From positions 1-64,000 of the forward strand of contig JBJMGT010000012.1 of assembly GCA_045807745.1 (NCBI GenBank): DNA of 64,000 bases, written 5' to 3'. The first letter of the stretch is position 1. The number at the start of each line of letters is the position of its first letter. Shown here piece after piece: positions 17,057 through 26,499 of this stretch. The translations under genes were made by a program, and so were the position numbers. This DNA is from QHXQ01 sp045807745 (GTDB lineage: Bacteria > Acidobacteriota > Blastocatellia > Pyrinomonadales > Pyrinomonadaceae). The notes under the pieces are model-generated. The model saw only the letters and a program-made list of their open reading frames with translations, was not told the DNA's origin and searched no databases.

Positions 17057-18294
17057 TAGTCTGCCCTCAACGCCTCAATCGGGTCGAGGCGGGCGGCCTG
17101 CCACGCGGGGAAGATGCCGGCCAAGATGCCGATGCCACCGGAGATGCCGACGGCGAGGATAATTGCCGTGATGGACAGAAATATCGGGAAGAAAAAGGTG
17201 GTCAGCGCAAGCCCGACGAGCCACGCGAGCAGAACGCCGATTGCGCCGCCGAAGGCTGAGAGCGTCGCCGCCTCGACTAAGAACTGTTTGAGTATGTCTT
17301 TCTGCCGCGCGCCGAGCGCTTTGCGGATGCCGATCTCTTTCGTCCGCTCCGTCACCGACACGAGCATGATGTTCATGATCACAATGCCGCCGACGAGGAG
17401 TGCGATCCCCGGTACGACAACTGCCACTATGTAGATCGTGCCGAAGAGGCGGTCACGCAGGCCCGTGATCGCGTCGGGCGTGATGATGCCGAAGTTGTCT
17501 TTCTCGTTCGCGGGCACGCGCCGGCGCACGCGCATGATCTGGCGCGTCTCTTCGACGGCGTCTGCGAACTGTTTGTCGTTCTTTGCAGTGGCTATAAAGT
17601 AGAGCGAGCGTTGTCTGACCAGTCCGCCGAAGTTGTTGGCGTAGGTCTTCAAAGGCAGGTTGATGTAATTGTCCTGTGGGATGCCGAGCACAGTGCCTTT
17701 CGCCACCGCGACGCCGACGACCCGGTAAGGCAGACCTGAGATGGAAATCTCCTCGTTGATGGGGCTGGTCGTGGGGAAGAGTTTGGCCGCGACATCCGCA
17801 CCGAGAAAGGCGACGCGGGCCGCCGAAGTGTTCTCCGTCTCGGTGAAGAAGCGGCCGTCGGCAATATCGACAGCCCTGATCTCCGCGACGTTCGCGGTCA
17901 CGCCGTCCACCTGCACGTCTTCGAGCACTTCGTTGCCGCGTTTGACGAGTGCGTTCGAGCCACGCGCGCCCGCGCCGAGTTTGTCGATGAGCGTGGCGTG
18001 CGCGCGCAGGTATTCCAGATCGTCGAGCGTCAAATCTTTATTGCGCCGCGTGGCGGCGGCGATGGTGTCCGTGTCCTTGAAGTCCTCGAAGACGTTGAAG
18101 CGTTGGACGGTGTACGCCTTCGCGCCGACGCCCGCGATCTTTTCATCCACGTAACGGTTGAAGCCCTCGATCAGAGAGACAACCACGACCACGGCCGTCA
18201 CGCCGATGATCATACCCAACAGCGTCAGCGCCGAGCGCAGTTTGTGCGCCCAGATCGCCGCCAACGCAAGTTTTAATGTCTCGATTAACTTCAC
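17056..18294 (-). CDS. MacB/FtsX-type ABC transporter permease (array member 2)
   Basis: 412 residues with the same plan: helix 1 (ALTLLGMIIGVTAVVVVVSL), periplasmic domain with FNRYVDEKIAGVGAKAY, and three C-terminal helices separated by TERTKEIGIRKALGARQKDI; end FPAWQAARLDPIEALRAD. It differs clearly from its neighbours in the periplasmic part, so the copies are old duplicates rather than recent ones. A repeat separates it from member 1, and 63 bases from member 3. Confidence 0.88.
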   Translation of the reverse strand: MKLIETLKLALAAIWAHKLRSALTLLGMIIGVTAVVVVVSLIEGFNRYVDEKIAGVGAKAYTVQRFNVFEDFKDTDTIAAATRRNKDLTLDDLEYLRAHATLIDKLGAGARGSNALVKRGNEVLEDVQVDGVTANVAEIRAVDIADGRFFTETENTSAARVAFLGADVAAKLFPTTSPINEEISISGLPYRVVGVAVAKGTVLGIPQDNYINLPLKTYANNFGGLVRQRSLYFIATAKNDKQFADAVEETRQIMRVRRRVPANEKDNFGIITPDAITGLRDRLFGTIYIVAVVVPGIALLVGGIVIMNIMLVSVTERTKEIGIRKALGARQKDILKQFLVEAATLSAFGGAIGVLLAWLVGLALTTFFFPIFLSITAIILAVGISGGIGILAGIFPAWQAARLDPIEALRAD

Positions 18295-18357
18295 GATGCG
18301 CTTAGTACGGGGGCAGGGGAATTATAGTTGCAAAAGTAGATGGTAGCCAGCCGCAGC

Positions 18358-19596
18358 CTATTCGTACCTGAGCGCCTCAATCGGGTCGAGCCGTGCGGCC
18401 TTCCACGCGGGCCACATGCCGAAGATGATGCCGACGCTGGCGGAGATGCCGATGCCGACGGCGATGGCCCAGAGCGGCACAAACGCCGGGAGCGGCGAAA
18501 ACTTGTTCATCGCGAGGCTGATCAACTCGCCGACGGCGAGACCGGCCAAGCCCCCGAGACCGGTTAAGACCACCGCCTCGATTAAGAACTGCGACAGGAT
18601 GTTGCCGCGCGTTGCCCCGACCGCCTTGCGCACGCCGATCTCTTTCGTCCGTTCCGTCACAGACACGAGCATGATGTTCATCACGCCGATGCCGCCGATC
18701 ATCAGGGCGACAAACGAGATGGCGGTTAAGACGAGCGCGGTCGCACCCGTTAGTTGATTGTAGAAGTCGAGCAGCGAGTCTTGCGATGAGACGCCGAAAT
18801 TGTTCGGCGCGTTCAAGGGCACGCGGCGGCGGCGGCGCAGGAGGTCTGTGATATCGTCCATAGCGGGGCGCACGTCGGCGCGCGAAGTTGGCCGGACGAT
18901 GATGAAGTAGACGGTTAGCGGCGCTTGCACTTCCGGATAGTACTTCTGATAGGTCGTGAGCGGGATGAAGATCGAGTTGTCGCGCGACTGCCCGAAGAAG
19001 TTGCCGAGCGTCTGCATCACGCCGATGACGCGGAAAGGCGTGCCGCCGATCTTGATCTCCTTTTCGAGCGGGTCTTCATACTTGAAGAGCGCGCGCACCA
19101 CGTCCTGCGCCAACACGCAGACGTTGGCACGCTCCTGCATGTCGATCTCGTTGATGAAGCGCCCGCGCTCGACATACTGCGAGTGCGTAAACTCGTAATA
19201 CTGCGTCACGCCCAAGAGCACGGGCGTGTCGGTCTGCTGTTCGCCATAACGAATCTTCTCAGAGATTTTGCGATAGATCGGCGAGACGCTCGCCACGCCC
19301 GGCAGTTCACGCATCGCCGCCGCGTCTTCCACCGTCAAATCCTTGCGTTGTCTCTCTTCCGCGCTCGGTTGTCGGCCAAAGCTCGGATCGAATTTCGAGA
19401 TAAAGATCGTATTCGACCCCAGCGACTCGATCTGCTCGGCGAAGGCGCGGTTCAAACCTTGAATGATCGAGACCATGAAGGTCAGCGTGATGACGCCGAT
19501 GGCCACGCCCAAGATCGTCAACGCCGAACGCAGCTTGTTCGCCCTGATCGTATCCACGGCCATCGCCGCCGATTCTTTGATGTCGTCGAAAGTCAT
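18358..19596 (-). CDS. MacB/FtsX-type ABC transporter permease (array member 3)
   Basis: 412 residues; N-terminal helix ALTILGVAIGVITLTFMVSI, MacB_PCD periplasmic domain beginning near LNRAFAEQIESLGSNTIFIS, coupling segment TERTKEIGVRKAVGATRGNI, and three C-terminal helices ending WPAWKAARLDPIEALRYE. Starts with MTFDDIKESAAMAVDTIRAN, a typical short cytoplasmic lead. It follows member 4 by only nine bases, implying one transcript. Confidence 0.88.
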   Translation of the reverse strand: MTFDDIKESAAMAVDTIRANKLRSALTILGVAIGVITLTFMVSIIQGLNRAFAEQIESLGSNTIFISKFDPSFGRQPSAEERQRKDLTVEDAAAMRELPGVASVSPIYRKISEKIRYGEQQTDTPVLLGVTQYYEFTHSQYVERGRFINEIDMQERANVCVLAQDVVRALFKYEDPLEKEIKIGGTPFRVIGVMQTLGNFFGQSRDNSIFIPLTTYQKYYPEVQAPLTVYFIIVRPTSRADVRPAMDDITDLLRRRRRVPLNAPNNFGVSSQDSLLDFYNQLTGATALVLTAISFVALMIGGIGVMNIMLVSVTERTKEIGVRKAVGATRGNILSQFLIEAVVLTGLGGLAGLAVGELISLAMNKFSPLPAFVPLWAIAVGIGISASVGIIFGMWPAWKAARLDPIEALRYE

Positions 19597-19605
19597 AAGC
19601 TAAAA

Positions 19606-20961
19606 TTATTCCGCCCGTAACGCCTCAATTGGATCGAGCCGCGCTGCTTTCCACGCGGGCCAGATGCCGCTAACGATGCCGACGATGGAGGAGACCGAGA
19701 CGCCGAGCACGGCCGATAGTGCGCTGATGAGCAGGGGAAAACTCATCAGCGCCGAGATGCCGTAGGCGAGACCGAAGCCGCAGATGACGCCGAGCGCGCC
19801 GCCGATGGCGGCCAGCAGCACCGCTTCAATCAGAAATTGCAGCAGGATATCTTTCTGCCGCGCGCCGATGGCCTTGCGGATGCCGATCTCTTTGGTGCGC
19901 TCGGTCACACTCACCAGCATGATGTTCATCACGACGATGCCGCCGACGACGAGCGAGATGGCGGCGACGCCGATGGTGACGAGGTAGATGTTCGCGGTCG
20001 CTTTCGAGTAGAGGTCGAGAAAGACGGCCTGCGTCTCGATGGTGAACCCGTCCTCTTCCTCATTGAATGTTTTGCCGCGCCGGACGCGCATGATCGTCCG
20101 CACCTGATCTTCGGTCTCTTCGATCTGCTCGGCCGTGTGCGCCTGCACGAAGACGACGAGCGCGCCGGTGTTTGTGCCGAACGCTTTGCGATAAGTCTGA
20201 TAGGGAATGTAGACGTAGTTGTCGCGCGAGAAGCCGAAGATTTTGCCGAGCGCGTCGGGCACGCCGATGATCTTATATTCGCGCCCCTCGATGCGTATGT
20301 TCTGCCCGACAACCTCTTCGGCCGGCGCGCTGCCGAACAGATTCTGCACCACGTCAGGGCCGATGATGCATACATCGCGTCCCGCTGACTCTTCCGCCTC
20401 CGTCCACTCGCGCCCGGTCGTGACGTTGATGTTGTCAAAGTTCAAGACCGAGCCGGTCGTCCCGCGCACAAGCACGCCTTCGGATTTCTGATCGCCGTGC
20501 TTGACGGTCGCGCCCGTGTTCCACGCCATCCCCGTGCGCGCACAGAGCGTACACAGGCGCGTGACCGCTTCATAATCCTCCTCAACCATGTCCTTGCGGC
20601 GATTGAACTTGACGAACTCCTCGCGCGAGAGGATGACCTGCGGGCGCTTCGAGACCGAGAAGACGGTCGAGCCTTGCGACGAGAAGGTCTGCGCCACCGT
20701 CTTATCTAGCCCCTTAATGATCGTCACGACGGCAATGACGGCCGCCACGCCGACGACGATGCCGACGAGCGTCAACATCGTGCGCAGCTTGTTGGCCCGC
20801 AGACTCCCGCCCGCGATCTTCAGCGATTCAAGCGTCGTGTGGACGAAGAGCCAGCGCGGGCCGAGCTGCTGCCGCGCGAACGAGGCGCGCCCCGGCGCGC
20901 CGTCTGGTTGGGCCGGCGGCGGCGCAAATTCTGTCATCGGCATCTGCTCTTCCGTCAGCAT
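19606..20961 (-). CDS. MacB/FtsX-type ABC transporter permease (array member 4, first)
   Basis: About 451 residues with the start at ATG 20961; a GTG at 20979 and ATGs at 20943 and 20937 are alternatives and I cannot decide between them. It has a longer cytoplasmic lead (Pro/Ala-rich, then LGPRWLFVHTTLESLKIAG), helix 1 at MLTLVGIVVGVAAVIAVVTI, the periplasmic domain with the sequence CTLCARTGMAW (two Cys), and the C-terminal three helices ending WPAWKAARLDPIEALRAE. It is the promoter-proximal permease; a terminator at 21081-21114 separates it from the upstream ATPase gene. Confidence 0.85.
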   Translation of the reverse strand: MLTEEQMPMTEFAPPPAQPDGAPGRASFARQQLGPRWLFVHTTLESLKIAGGSLRANKLRTMLTLVGIVVGVAAVIAVVTIIKGLDKTVAQTFSSQGSTVFSVSKRPQVILSREEFVKFNRRKDMVEEDYEAVTRLCTLCARTGMAWNTGATVKHGDQKSEGVLVRGTTGSVLNFDNINVTTGREWTEAEESAGRDVCIIGPDVVQNLFGSAPAEEVVGQNIRIEGREYKIIGVPDALGKIFGFSRDNYVYIPYQTYRKAFGTNTGALVVFVQAHTAEQIEETEDQVRTIMRVRRGKTFNEEEDGFTIETQAVFLDLYSKATANIYLVTIGVAAISLVVGGIVVMNIMLVSVTERTKEIGIRKAIGARQKDILLQFLIEAVLLAAIGGALGVICGFGLAYGISALMSFPLLISALSAVLGVSVSSIVGIVSGIWPAWKAARLDPIEALRAE

Positions 20962-21080
20962 AGAAAATGTCGGTCGCACACTTACTCTTCCAACCTCATT
21001 CTATTACGCATCCGGCGCTAGGTTTGTTACCAAACGTAAACTATGACGCAAGGTCGGCGTCAAGCCTCGATTGGCGGAAA

Positions 21081-21114
21081 GGAAAAAGCGCGGCGAGTTG
21101 TGTCCTCGCCGCGC
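21081..21114 (-). terminator. Rho-independent terminator after the MacB-type ATPase gene
   Basis: On the minus strand GCGCGGCGAG (21114-21105) pairs perfectly with CTCGCCGCGC (21097-21088) around a seven-base loop and is followed by TTTTTCC. It lies 27 bases after the ATPase stop, so the four permeases downstream need readthrough or their own promoter in 20962-21080. Confidence 0.85.
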
Positions 21115-21140
21115 CGCCTGGCCGTTTACCTAAACTTATC

Positions 21141-21926
21141 TCATTTAATCCGCTCATCCTTTTCGATGTTGCCGTCGCGGATGTGGATGATGCGGTGCGC
21201 GCGGGCGGCGATGTCGTGCTCGTGCGTAACGACGATGATCGTGTTGCCTTCGGCGTGCAGCTTCTCGAACAGATTCATGATCTCGATGCTCGTGTGCGAA
21301 TCGAGCGCGCCGGTCGGCTCGTCCGCGAGCAGCAGCGACGGATGGTTGACGAGTGCGCGGGCGATAGCGACGCGCTGGCGCTGTCCACCCGATAGCTCGT
21401 TCGGCCGGTGCGTCATGCGGTCGGTGAGTTCGACCGCCGTGAGCGAGCGCTTGGCCATCTCGTGCCGCGCGCCCGAACTGATGCCCGCGTAGATGAGCGG
21501 CAGTTCGACGTTGTGCAGGGCCGTGGCGCGTGCGAGCAGGTTGAAGGTCTGGAAGACGAAGCCGATCTCTTTGTTGCGGATGCGCGCCAGTTCGTCGTCG
21601 TCCATGTCGGAGACGAGCTTGCCGTTGATCCAATAGCGCCCTTGGCTCGGCGTGTCCAGACAGCCGATCAAGTTCATCAGCGTGGACTTGCCCGAACCGG
21701 ATGGGCCGATGATGGCGACGTATTCGCCGCGCTGCACGTCAAACGAGACGCCTTGCAGGGCGTGTAGCTCTTCCGTGCCCATCTGATAGGTGCGCCAGAT
21801 GTCGCGCATCGAGATAAGCGCGGCGGGCACGGCATCGTGCGCCAGCAGATCGCCCCGCTCCAGACGCTCTTCGAGGGGCGGCGCTTCCAATGTAGCTTGA
21901 CTCATATCGGCTTCTCTCTCTGCCAT
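21141..21926 (-). CDS. ABC transporter ATPase, MacB/LolD type
   Basis: 261 residues from ATG 21926 (ATG 21905 is an alternative with a better purine box). Walker A GPSGSGKST, Q-loop VFQTFNLLARATALHNVELP (the NLL of the MacB/LolD class), signature ELSGGQRQRVAIARAL, Walker B LLLADEPTGALD, H-loop VVTHEHDIAARAHR. A 40-residue N-terminal lead with no known motif precedes the domain. It is the only ATPase beside four permeases and an adaptor, so presumably it serves all or several of them. Confidence 0.93.
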   Translation of the reverse strand: MAEREADMSQATLEAPPLEERLERGDLLAHDAVPAALISMRDIWRTYQMGTEELHALQGVSFDVQRGEYVAIIGPSGSGKSTLMNLIGCLDTPSQGRYWINGKLVSDMDDDELARIRNKEIGFVFQTFNLLARATALHNVELPLIYAGISSGARHEMAKRSLTAVELTDRMTHRPNELSGGQRQRVAIARALVNHPSLLLADEPTGALDSHTSIEIMNLFEKLHAEGNTIIVVTHEHDIAARAHRIIHIRDGNIEKDERIK

Positions 21927-21945
21927 GCTCTTAATCAACCGCGCC

Positions 21946-23520
21946 CTACTTGGCGTCGCTCGCGTTGCTGTTGCCCTCGCCCGGCTTGCGCGTCAGCTTC
22001 TTGACGGTTGCGCCGTCTTTGAGTGTGCGCAAGACGCGGCTCGGCCCCGTGATGACTTCCACGTTCGGCGATAGCCCGCTCGTGATCTCTATGTCCGATT
22101 CGCCGGTGATGCCGGTCTCGACCTGCACAAACTTCACTTTGTTACCTTGCAGGATGTAGACGCCCTTGATGTCTTTCGGCTTCTCGCCATTGGGCGACGG
22201 CGCGGGCACGCTGCCCTGCGGCGTCACACCGGGCACGGGCGTCGGTGCGGGCTTCTCGATGACGGCTTGGAGCGGCACGGCCAAAACGTTCTGCTTGGTC
22301 TTGGTCGTGATGGTCGCGGTCGCCGTCATGCCGGGGCGCAAGCCATCGCGCACGTCCTGCGGCAGCTTCGACATATCGAGACTGACTATAACTTTGAACT
22401 CTTTCGCTTCCTGTACGTTGACGCGATCCTGCAAGCCGCTGCTCGCCGTCGCGGACTTACCGATCGCCAGCGGGTTCTTCTGCGAGACCGTGCCATCCAA
22501 CTCTTTGTCGCCCATCGCGTCCACTTTGATCTTGACGGGCTGACCCTCTGCGACCTCTTTGATCTCCGTCTCATCTACGTTCACTTCAACATTGATGATG
22601 GACATATCGGCGATGGTCATCAGGGGCGTGGACGAGAAGTTGGCGAGTGCGAACTGCCCTTGGCGCGCGGGAATGTCGGCGACGACGCCGGTGAGCGGCG
22701 AATTCTGCGTTGATTTGCCGCGCAAAGAAACGTCGCCGCGCAACACGGCCTGTTGCTGGTTGACGCGGGCTTCGCTTGATTTGACGCCCGCCTCGGCGCG
22801 CTGCACGCCGATCTGCGCGTCGCGCACGTTGACCTTCGCTTGATTGACGCGCGCCTTCGACTCTTCGATGGCGATCTTGCGTTGCTCAAGCTCGGCCTGT
22901 GCCGTCCTAAGCCCAACCTGCGTCTGCTCGACGCGGTCGCGCGCCGTGTCATACTCCAGACGTGAAGCTACGCCGGTCTCAACCAACTGCGTCGTGCGCT
23001 TCAACTCGCGCTGCGCCGTGTTGAGATCGACCTGCGCGCGATCCACGTTTGTCTGCGAGGAGACGACCGCTTGCCGCGCTTGCGCGAGGCTGGCCTCGGC
23101 GACACTCAGCGCCTGCTGCTGCTGTGCGACATTGTTCTCAGCCGAAGAGACAGCCGCGCGCGCGTTCTGCACGTCGCTGAAGGCAACCTGCACGGCCGCC
23201 GCTTGTGCTTCCTGCCCCGACTGGAGTTGCGTCGGGTCGAGGCGGACGAGCGGCTGACCCTGATTCACATGGTCGCCGGGGTTGACGTAAATCTCTTCGA
23301 TGCGCCCCGCCACTTCGCTCGTCAGGTTGATAAACTTGACGGGCCGGACTTCGCCCGACGCCGTGACGGTCGAGCGCAACTCGGGCCGCGTCTCGATCTT
23401 GACGACCGTGACCTCCGGCTCGTCCTTGCGCCCGGCGGCGATGCTGATGATGACGACGATAGCGACAACGGCCACGGCGGCGACCGAGATGACGATCTTC
23501 TTCTTGCGGCTCAAAGCCAT
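21946..23520 (-). CDS. MacA-like periplasmic adaptor (membrane fusion) protein
   Basis: 524 residues. N-terminal anchor helix (KKIVISVAAVAVVAIVVII), lipoyl-like half motif with GEVRPVKFINLTSEVAGRIE and NPGDHVNQGQPLVRLDP, then a long alpha-hairpin (about 90-275) rich in Ala/Gln, longer than in typical MacA, a second lipoyl half (SPLTGVVADIPARQGQFALA), beta-barrel domain, and a C-terminal Pro-rich insert (about 440-465) before the membrane-proximal domain. It would link an inner-membrane MacB-type complex to an outer-membrane channel; no TolC-like gene is nearby. It precedes the ATPase gene by about 20 bases. Confidence 0.9.
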   Translation of the reverse strand: MALSRKKKIVISVAAVAVVAIVVIISIAAGRKDEPEVTVVKIETRPELRSTVTASGEVRPVKFINLTSEVAGRIEEIYVNPGDHVNQGQPLVRLDPTQLQSGQEAQAAAVQVAFSDVQNARAAVSSAENNVAQQQQALSVAEASLAQARQAVVSSQTNVDRAQVDLNTAQRELKRTTQLVETGVASRLEYDTARDRVEQTQVGLRTAQAELEQRKIAIEESKARVNQAKVNVRDAQIGVQRAEAGVKSSEARVNQQQAVLRGDVSLRGKSTQNSPLTGVVADIPARQGQFALANFSSTPLMTIADMSIINVEVNVDETEIKEVAEGQPVKIKVDAMGDKELDGTVSQKNPLAIGKSATASSGLQDRVNVQEAKEFKVIVSLDMSKLPQDVRDGLRPGMTATATITTKTKQNVLAVPLQAVIEKPAPTPVPGVTPQGSVPAPSPNGEKPKDIKGVYILQGNKVKFVQVETGITGESDIEITSGLSPNVEVITGPSRVLRTLKDGATVKKLTRKPGEGNSNASDAK

Positions 23521-23966
23521 AACTCACGTTCCTCTGAAATAGGTGGATTTAAATGTCCGTCGGGCTAACCAGTGATCTTGACATAACCCGGCGCGCCCTG
23601 CCAAACCTGCATAATCAGCCACGCCCGCCTCATGTCCGGACTCTTCTACGTCGAAACGGCGGCAACAGTTTCATAAAGACAGTGACGAGCGACAAGTAGC
23701 GCGTGACGAGCGGCGCGGTCGGGGCGGTAGGCTGGTCATCGTCTAAGATGCGTGCGGGTCGTGGCCGATTGCCTGTCGGCCGGTCTCGGCGCGCGCGCTA
23801 CGCATCATTTAGTAAACCTTGTTGGCGCGCCTTTCTGTTTCGCGTTACAATAAAACGCTTTCGGCGGCCCGGCGTGATGTCAAACTCCCCGGCGGCCGAG
23901 TCGAGCGGCCTTTTCATCTCGCCAGCAACCGAAGTGCCCGGACGAAGGACGGGGGCTTGTAAGGCC
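23521..23966. other. 446-bp divergent intergenic region
   Basis: Lies between the minus-strand adaptor gene and the plus-strand FHA gene and so should hold both promoters. It contains one degenerate arm of the heptamer repeat (around 23680-23715, CAGTGACGAGCGACAAGTAG). A TTGACA at 23578-23583 has no -10 box at acceptable distance. I see no gene. Confidence 0.5.
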
Positions 23967-24500
23967 ATGATTACCTGCAACAAGTGCCGGACGGAGAACA
24001 CGGACGACGCACAGTATTGCGACGAATGCGGTGCGCCGCTCGGGCGCAGTCAGCATTTGGTCAGTGCCCCGCTCGTGGCCGTCTCAGAGACGGCGGCCAG
24101 CGGCGCAAGCAGTGGTCGGCCCGCTTGGACTGGCGCGGTCGCCGCAGCCGTTAGCCAACACGCTGCGCACGCCGCCCTGACGATCCAACGTGGGCGCTCG
24201 GCCGGCAAAGAATTTCCGTTGAATGAAGACGAGTGTTACATCGGGCGCTGGGACGCAGACAGCGGCATCTTCCCCGACGTAGACCTCGACGCAGATGATC
24301 CAGAGGCCAAGGTCTCGCGCCGACACGCACGCATCACGCGCCGCACGGGCCAGTACTTCATCGAAGACCTCGGCTCGACCAATGGCACGTTCATCAATCG
24401 CGGCCGGCGGCTCTTGCCCGGCGACCGCCAGCCGCTCAACGACGGCGACGAGCTCATCATTGGTAAGACGTTCTTGAAATTTAAAGTGTTAGCAACTTAG
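23967..24500 (+). CDS. Zinc-ribbon and FHA-domain protein
   Basis: 177 residues from ATG 23967. The N terminus is a zinc ribbon (CNKCRTENTDDAQYCDECG), followed by an Ala/Ser-rich linker and a C-terminal FHA domain (about 75-175) with the phosphothreonine-binding signature: YIGRWD, VSRRHARITR, EDLGSTNGTFIN. FHA domains bind phosphothreonine peptides, and here the gene opens a cluster with a Ser/Thr kinase and a PP2C phosphatase. The FHA domain closely resembles the one at the C terminus of the kinase that follows, suggesting duplication. Its stop codon lies in a heptamer repeat. Confidence 0.85.
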   Translation: MITCNKCRTENTDDAQYCDECGAPLGRSQHLVSAPLVAVSETAASGASSGRPAWTGAVAAAVSQHAAHAALTIQRGRSAGKEFPLNEDECYIGRWDADSGIFPDVDLDADDPEAKVSRRHARITRRTGQYFIEDLGSTNGTFINRGRRLLPGDRQPLNDGDELIIGKTFLKFKVLAT

Positions 24501-24606
24501 TCCGTCGTCAGTTGTCCGTCGTCCGTTGCTTTTGTGGCGTGAGTTGCAGGCTGAAGATAAGAGAACGACAAACGAAACTAAGCACAACTGACAACTGACG
24601 ACGGAC
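24500..24606. repeat. Inverted repeat with GTCCGTC heptamers
   Basis: GTCCGTCGTCAGTTGT (24500-24515) pairs perfectly with 24591-24606. The left arm goes on as further 7-bp units (GTCCGTC, GTCAGTT, GTCCGTC, GTCCGTT) and the right arm repeats AACTGAC. It fills the space between the FHA gene and the kinase gene. Confidence 0.85.
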
Positions 24607-24620
24607 AAACTTCGAACAAG

Positions 24621-26459
24621 ATGCCTCTCTGTCCTCAATGCGGTGCGAGCACTTCCGCTGCGGATCGGTTCTGCGGCGACTGTGGCATGACCTTGCCGCA
24701 GTCTGCGCCCGTGTCCGCCGAGATCGTGGCGCAGGCAGCGCCCGAGCGTGCCGCGGCCGCGGCCGCCTCGTCGACGGATGCACGGGCCGGCGAGCGCACG
24801 ATGGCTGCGCCGGCCGATATATTGGACGACACGGCTGAAGCCACCGAGACGGAAGCAGCTACCGACGCGCAGTCGGAGCCAGCGGCGCAAGCGGCAGAAG
24901 CAGCGCCGGTCGAAGAGTCCGCGCCGCTTGCACACGCAAGCGCAGAGGCGGACTTGCCTGCGACACCATCGGTCGGGACAGATGAAGTGGTCGCGCCGCG
25001 CGGGCCGGAAGGCAACGCGGCGCAGGCAAGCGAGCCGGCCAATGCGCCCGCGACCGTCTCGCCCGTTGGCACTGTGCGGAGCGGCTCGACGGGGCGGCTG
25101 CGCACGCAGGCCAAGCAACTCGATCCGGGCACGATGATCTACAGTCGTTACGAGATCGTGCGGCGCATCGGCGGCGGCGGCATGGGCGCGGTCTATCTGG
25201 CGAAGGATCGCAACTTGGGCGATCAGCCGCGCGCCGTCAAAGAGATGATCCAGTCGCAGTTGGACGAGTCGCAGCACGAGAAGGCGATCAACGACTTCCG
25301 GCGCGAGTCGATGCTCTTGGCCTCGCTCGAACACGCATCGATCCCGACCATCTACGATTATTTCTACGACGACGGGGCGAACCGCTTCTACCTCGTCATG
25401 AAATATATCTCCGGCGGCGATCTGCTCGCGCGCCTGCGCAACGCGCAGACGGGCCGCCTCGACGAGAAGACGGTCGCCGATTGGGGCTTGCAGGTCGCGG
25501 ACGTGCTCGACTATCTGCACCGGCGCAACCCGCCGATCATCTATCGCGATCTCAAACCGGCGAACCTGATGATCGATGGCAACTCGGGGCGCATCATGCT
25601 GATCGACTTCGGCATCGCACGCTGGGTCGCGCCGCAGGAGAAGGGCGTCACCGCCGTCGGCACGATGGGCTACGCACCGCCCGAACTCTTTAGCGGCAAG
25701 GTCGTGCCCGCATCGGACATCTACTCTTTAGGCGCGACGATGTTTCATCTTCTAACCGGCTCAGACCCGCAGGACAATCCGCTCCTCATCTTCGACTTCA
25801 CGAAGAACCCGCGCCCGCGCCAACTTGCGCCCGCGCTCTCAAACGAGATGGAGTCGATCCTGCTGCGCATGGTCGAGTACAAACCGGAGAACCGCTTCCG
25901 CACATCCGGCGAACTGCGCGATGCGCTCGCCGCGCACCTCGAACGGCTGCGCACGGGGCAGATAACTTACGGCGCGCCGCACGAGCCGGCGGGTTTGAAG
26001 ACCATCCAGACGGAGATGGTCTACTGCGGCTTCTGCGGCGGGCGTATCGCGATTGACGATCTCTATTGCGCGCATTGTGGTCAACGGCAACCGCTCGCGA
26101 CCGCCAGCGCTGCGCTGCGTTCGGCGCGCGCCACGGCCAAGCTCGTCGTGATGGGCACGACCGAGTTGGACTCTTCGTTCCAGTTGCATAAGGAGAACAG
26201 TCTGGTCGGGCGCACCGATCCGAACTCGAACGTTTTTCCGGAGGTCGATCTGTCGCGGTTCGATCCGCACACGAAGGTCTCGCGCCGGCACGCGCGCATC
26301 TTCCGCAAGGGCGACGTGTATCTGGTTGAAGACCTCGGCTCGATCAACGGCACGGTCATCAACGACTCGCTCCGGCTTGCGCCCTACCAGCCGCGCGCGC
26401 TGGAGAGCGGCGACAAGCTGCGGCTTGGCGAGACGACGCTGCATTTTTTGATCGGGTGA
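24621..26459 (+). CDS. Ser/Thr protein kinase with zinc ribbons and C-terminal FHA domain
   Basis: 612 residues. Order: zinc ribbon CPQCGASTSAADRFCGDCG (4-22); Ala/Glu-rich low-complexity linker (about 30-165); Hanks-type kinase domain (about 175-445) with GGGGMGAVYLAKD, AVKEM (Lys), IYRDLKPANLMID catalytic loop, LIDFGIA (DFG), GTMGYAPPEL; a second zinc ribbon CGFCGGRIAIDDLYCAHCG (about 472-490); and an FHA domain (about 515-610) with LVGRTD, VSRRHARIFR and EDLGSINGTVIN. There is no membrane helix, so it is cytosolic. It probably phosphorylates Thr residues read by the FHA proteins of the same cluster. Confidence 0.92.
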   Translation: MPLCPQCGASTSAADRFCGDCGMTLPQSAPVSAEIVAQAAPERAAAAAASSTDARAGERTMAAPADILDDTAEATETEAATDAQSEPAAQAAEAAPVEESAPLAHASAEADLPATPSVGTDEVVAPRGPEGNAAQASEPANAPATVSPVGTVRSGSTGRLRTQAKQLDPGTMIYSRYEIVRRIGGGGMGAVYLAKDRNLGDQPRAVKEMIQSQLDESQHEKAINDFRRESMLLASLEHASIPTIYDYFYDDGANRFYLVMKYISGGDLLARLRNAQTGRLDEKTVADWGLQVADVLDYLHRRNPPIIYRDLKPANLMIDGNSGRIMLIDFGIARWVAPQEKGVTAVGTMGYAPPELFSGKVVPASDIYSLGATMFHLLTGSDPQDNPLLIFDFTKNPRPRQLAPALSNEMESILLRMVEYKPENRFRTSGELRDALAAHLERLRTGQITYGAPHEPAGLKTIQTEMVYCGFCGGRIAIDDLYCAHCGQRQPLATASAALRSARATAKLVVMGTTELDSSFQLHKENSLVGRTDPNSNVFPEVDLSRFDPHTKVSRRHARIFRKGDVYLVEDLGSINGTVINDSLRLAPYQPRALESGDKLRLGETTLHFLIG

Positions 26460-26499
26460 GCGATGGTATCTGCTGCCCCTACGGACTGCCTGATTTTCT

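Noticed and set aside
23578..23615. Promoter TTGACA ... CATAAT before the adaptor/FHA genes
   Set aside because: The spacing is 26 bases, far too long for a sigma-70 promoter.
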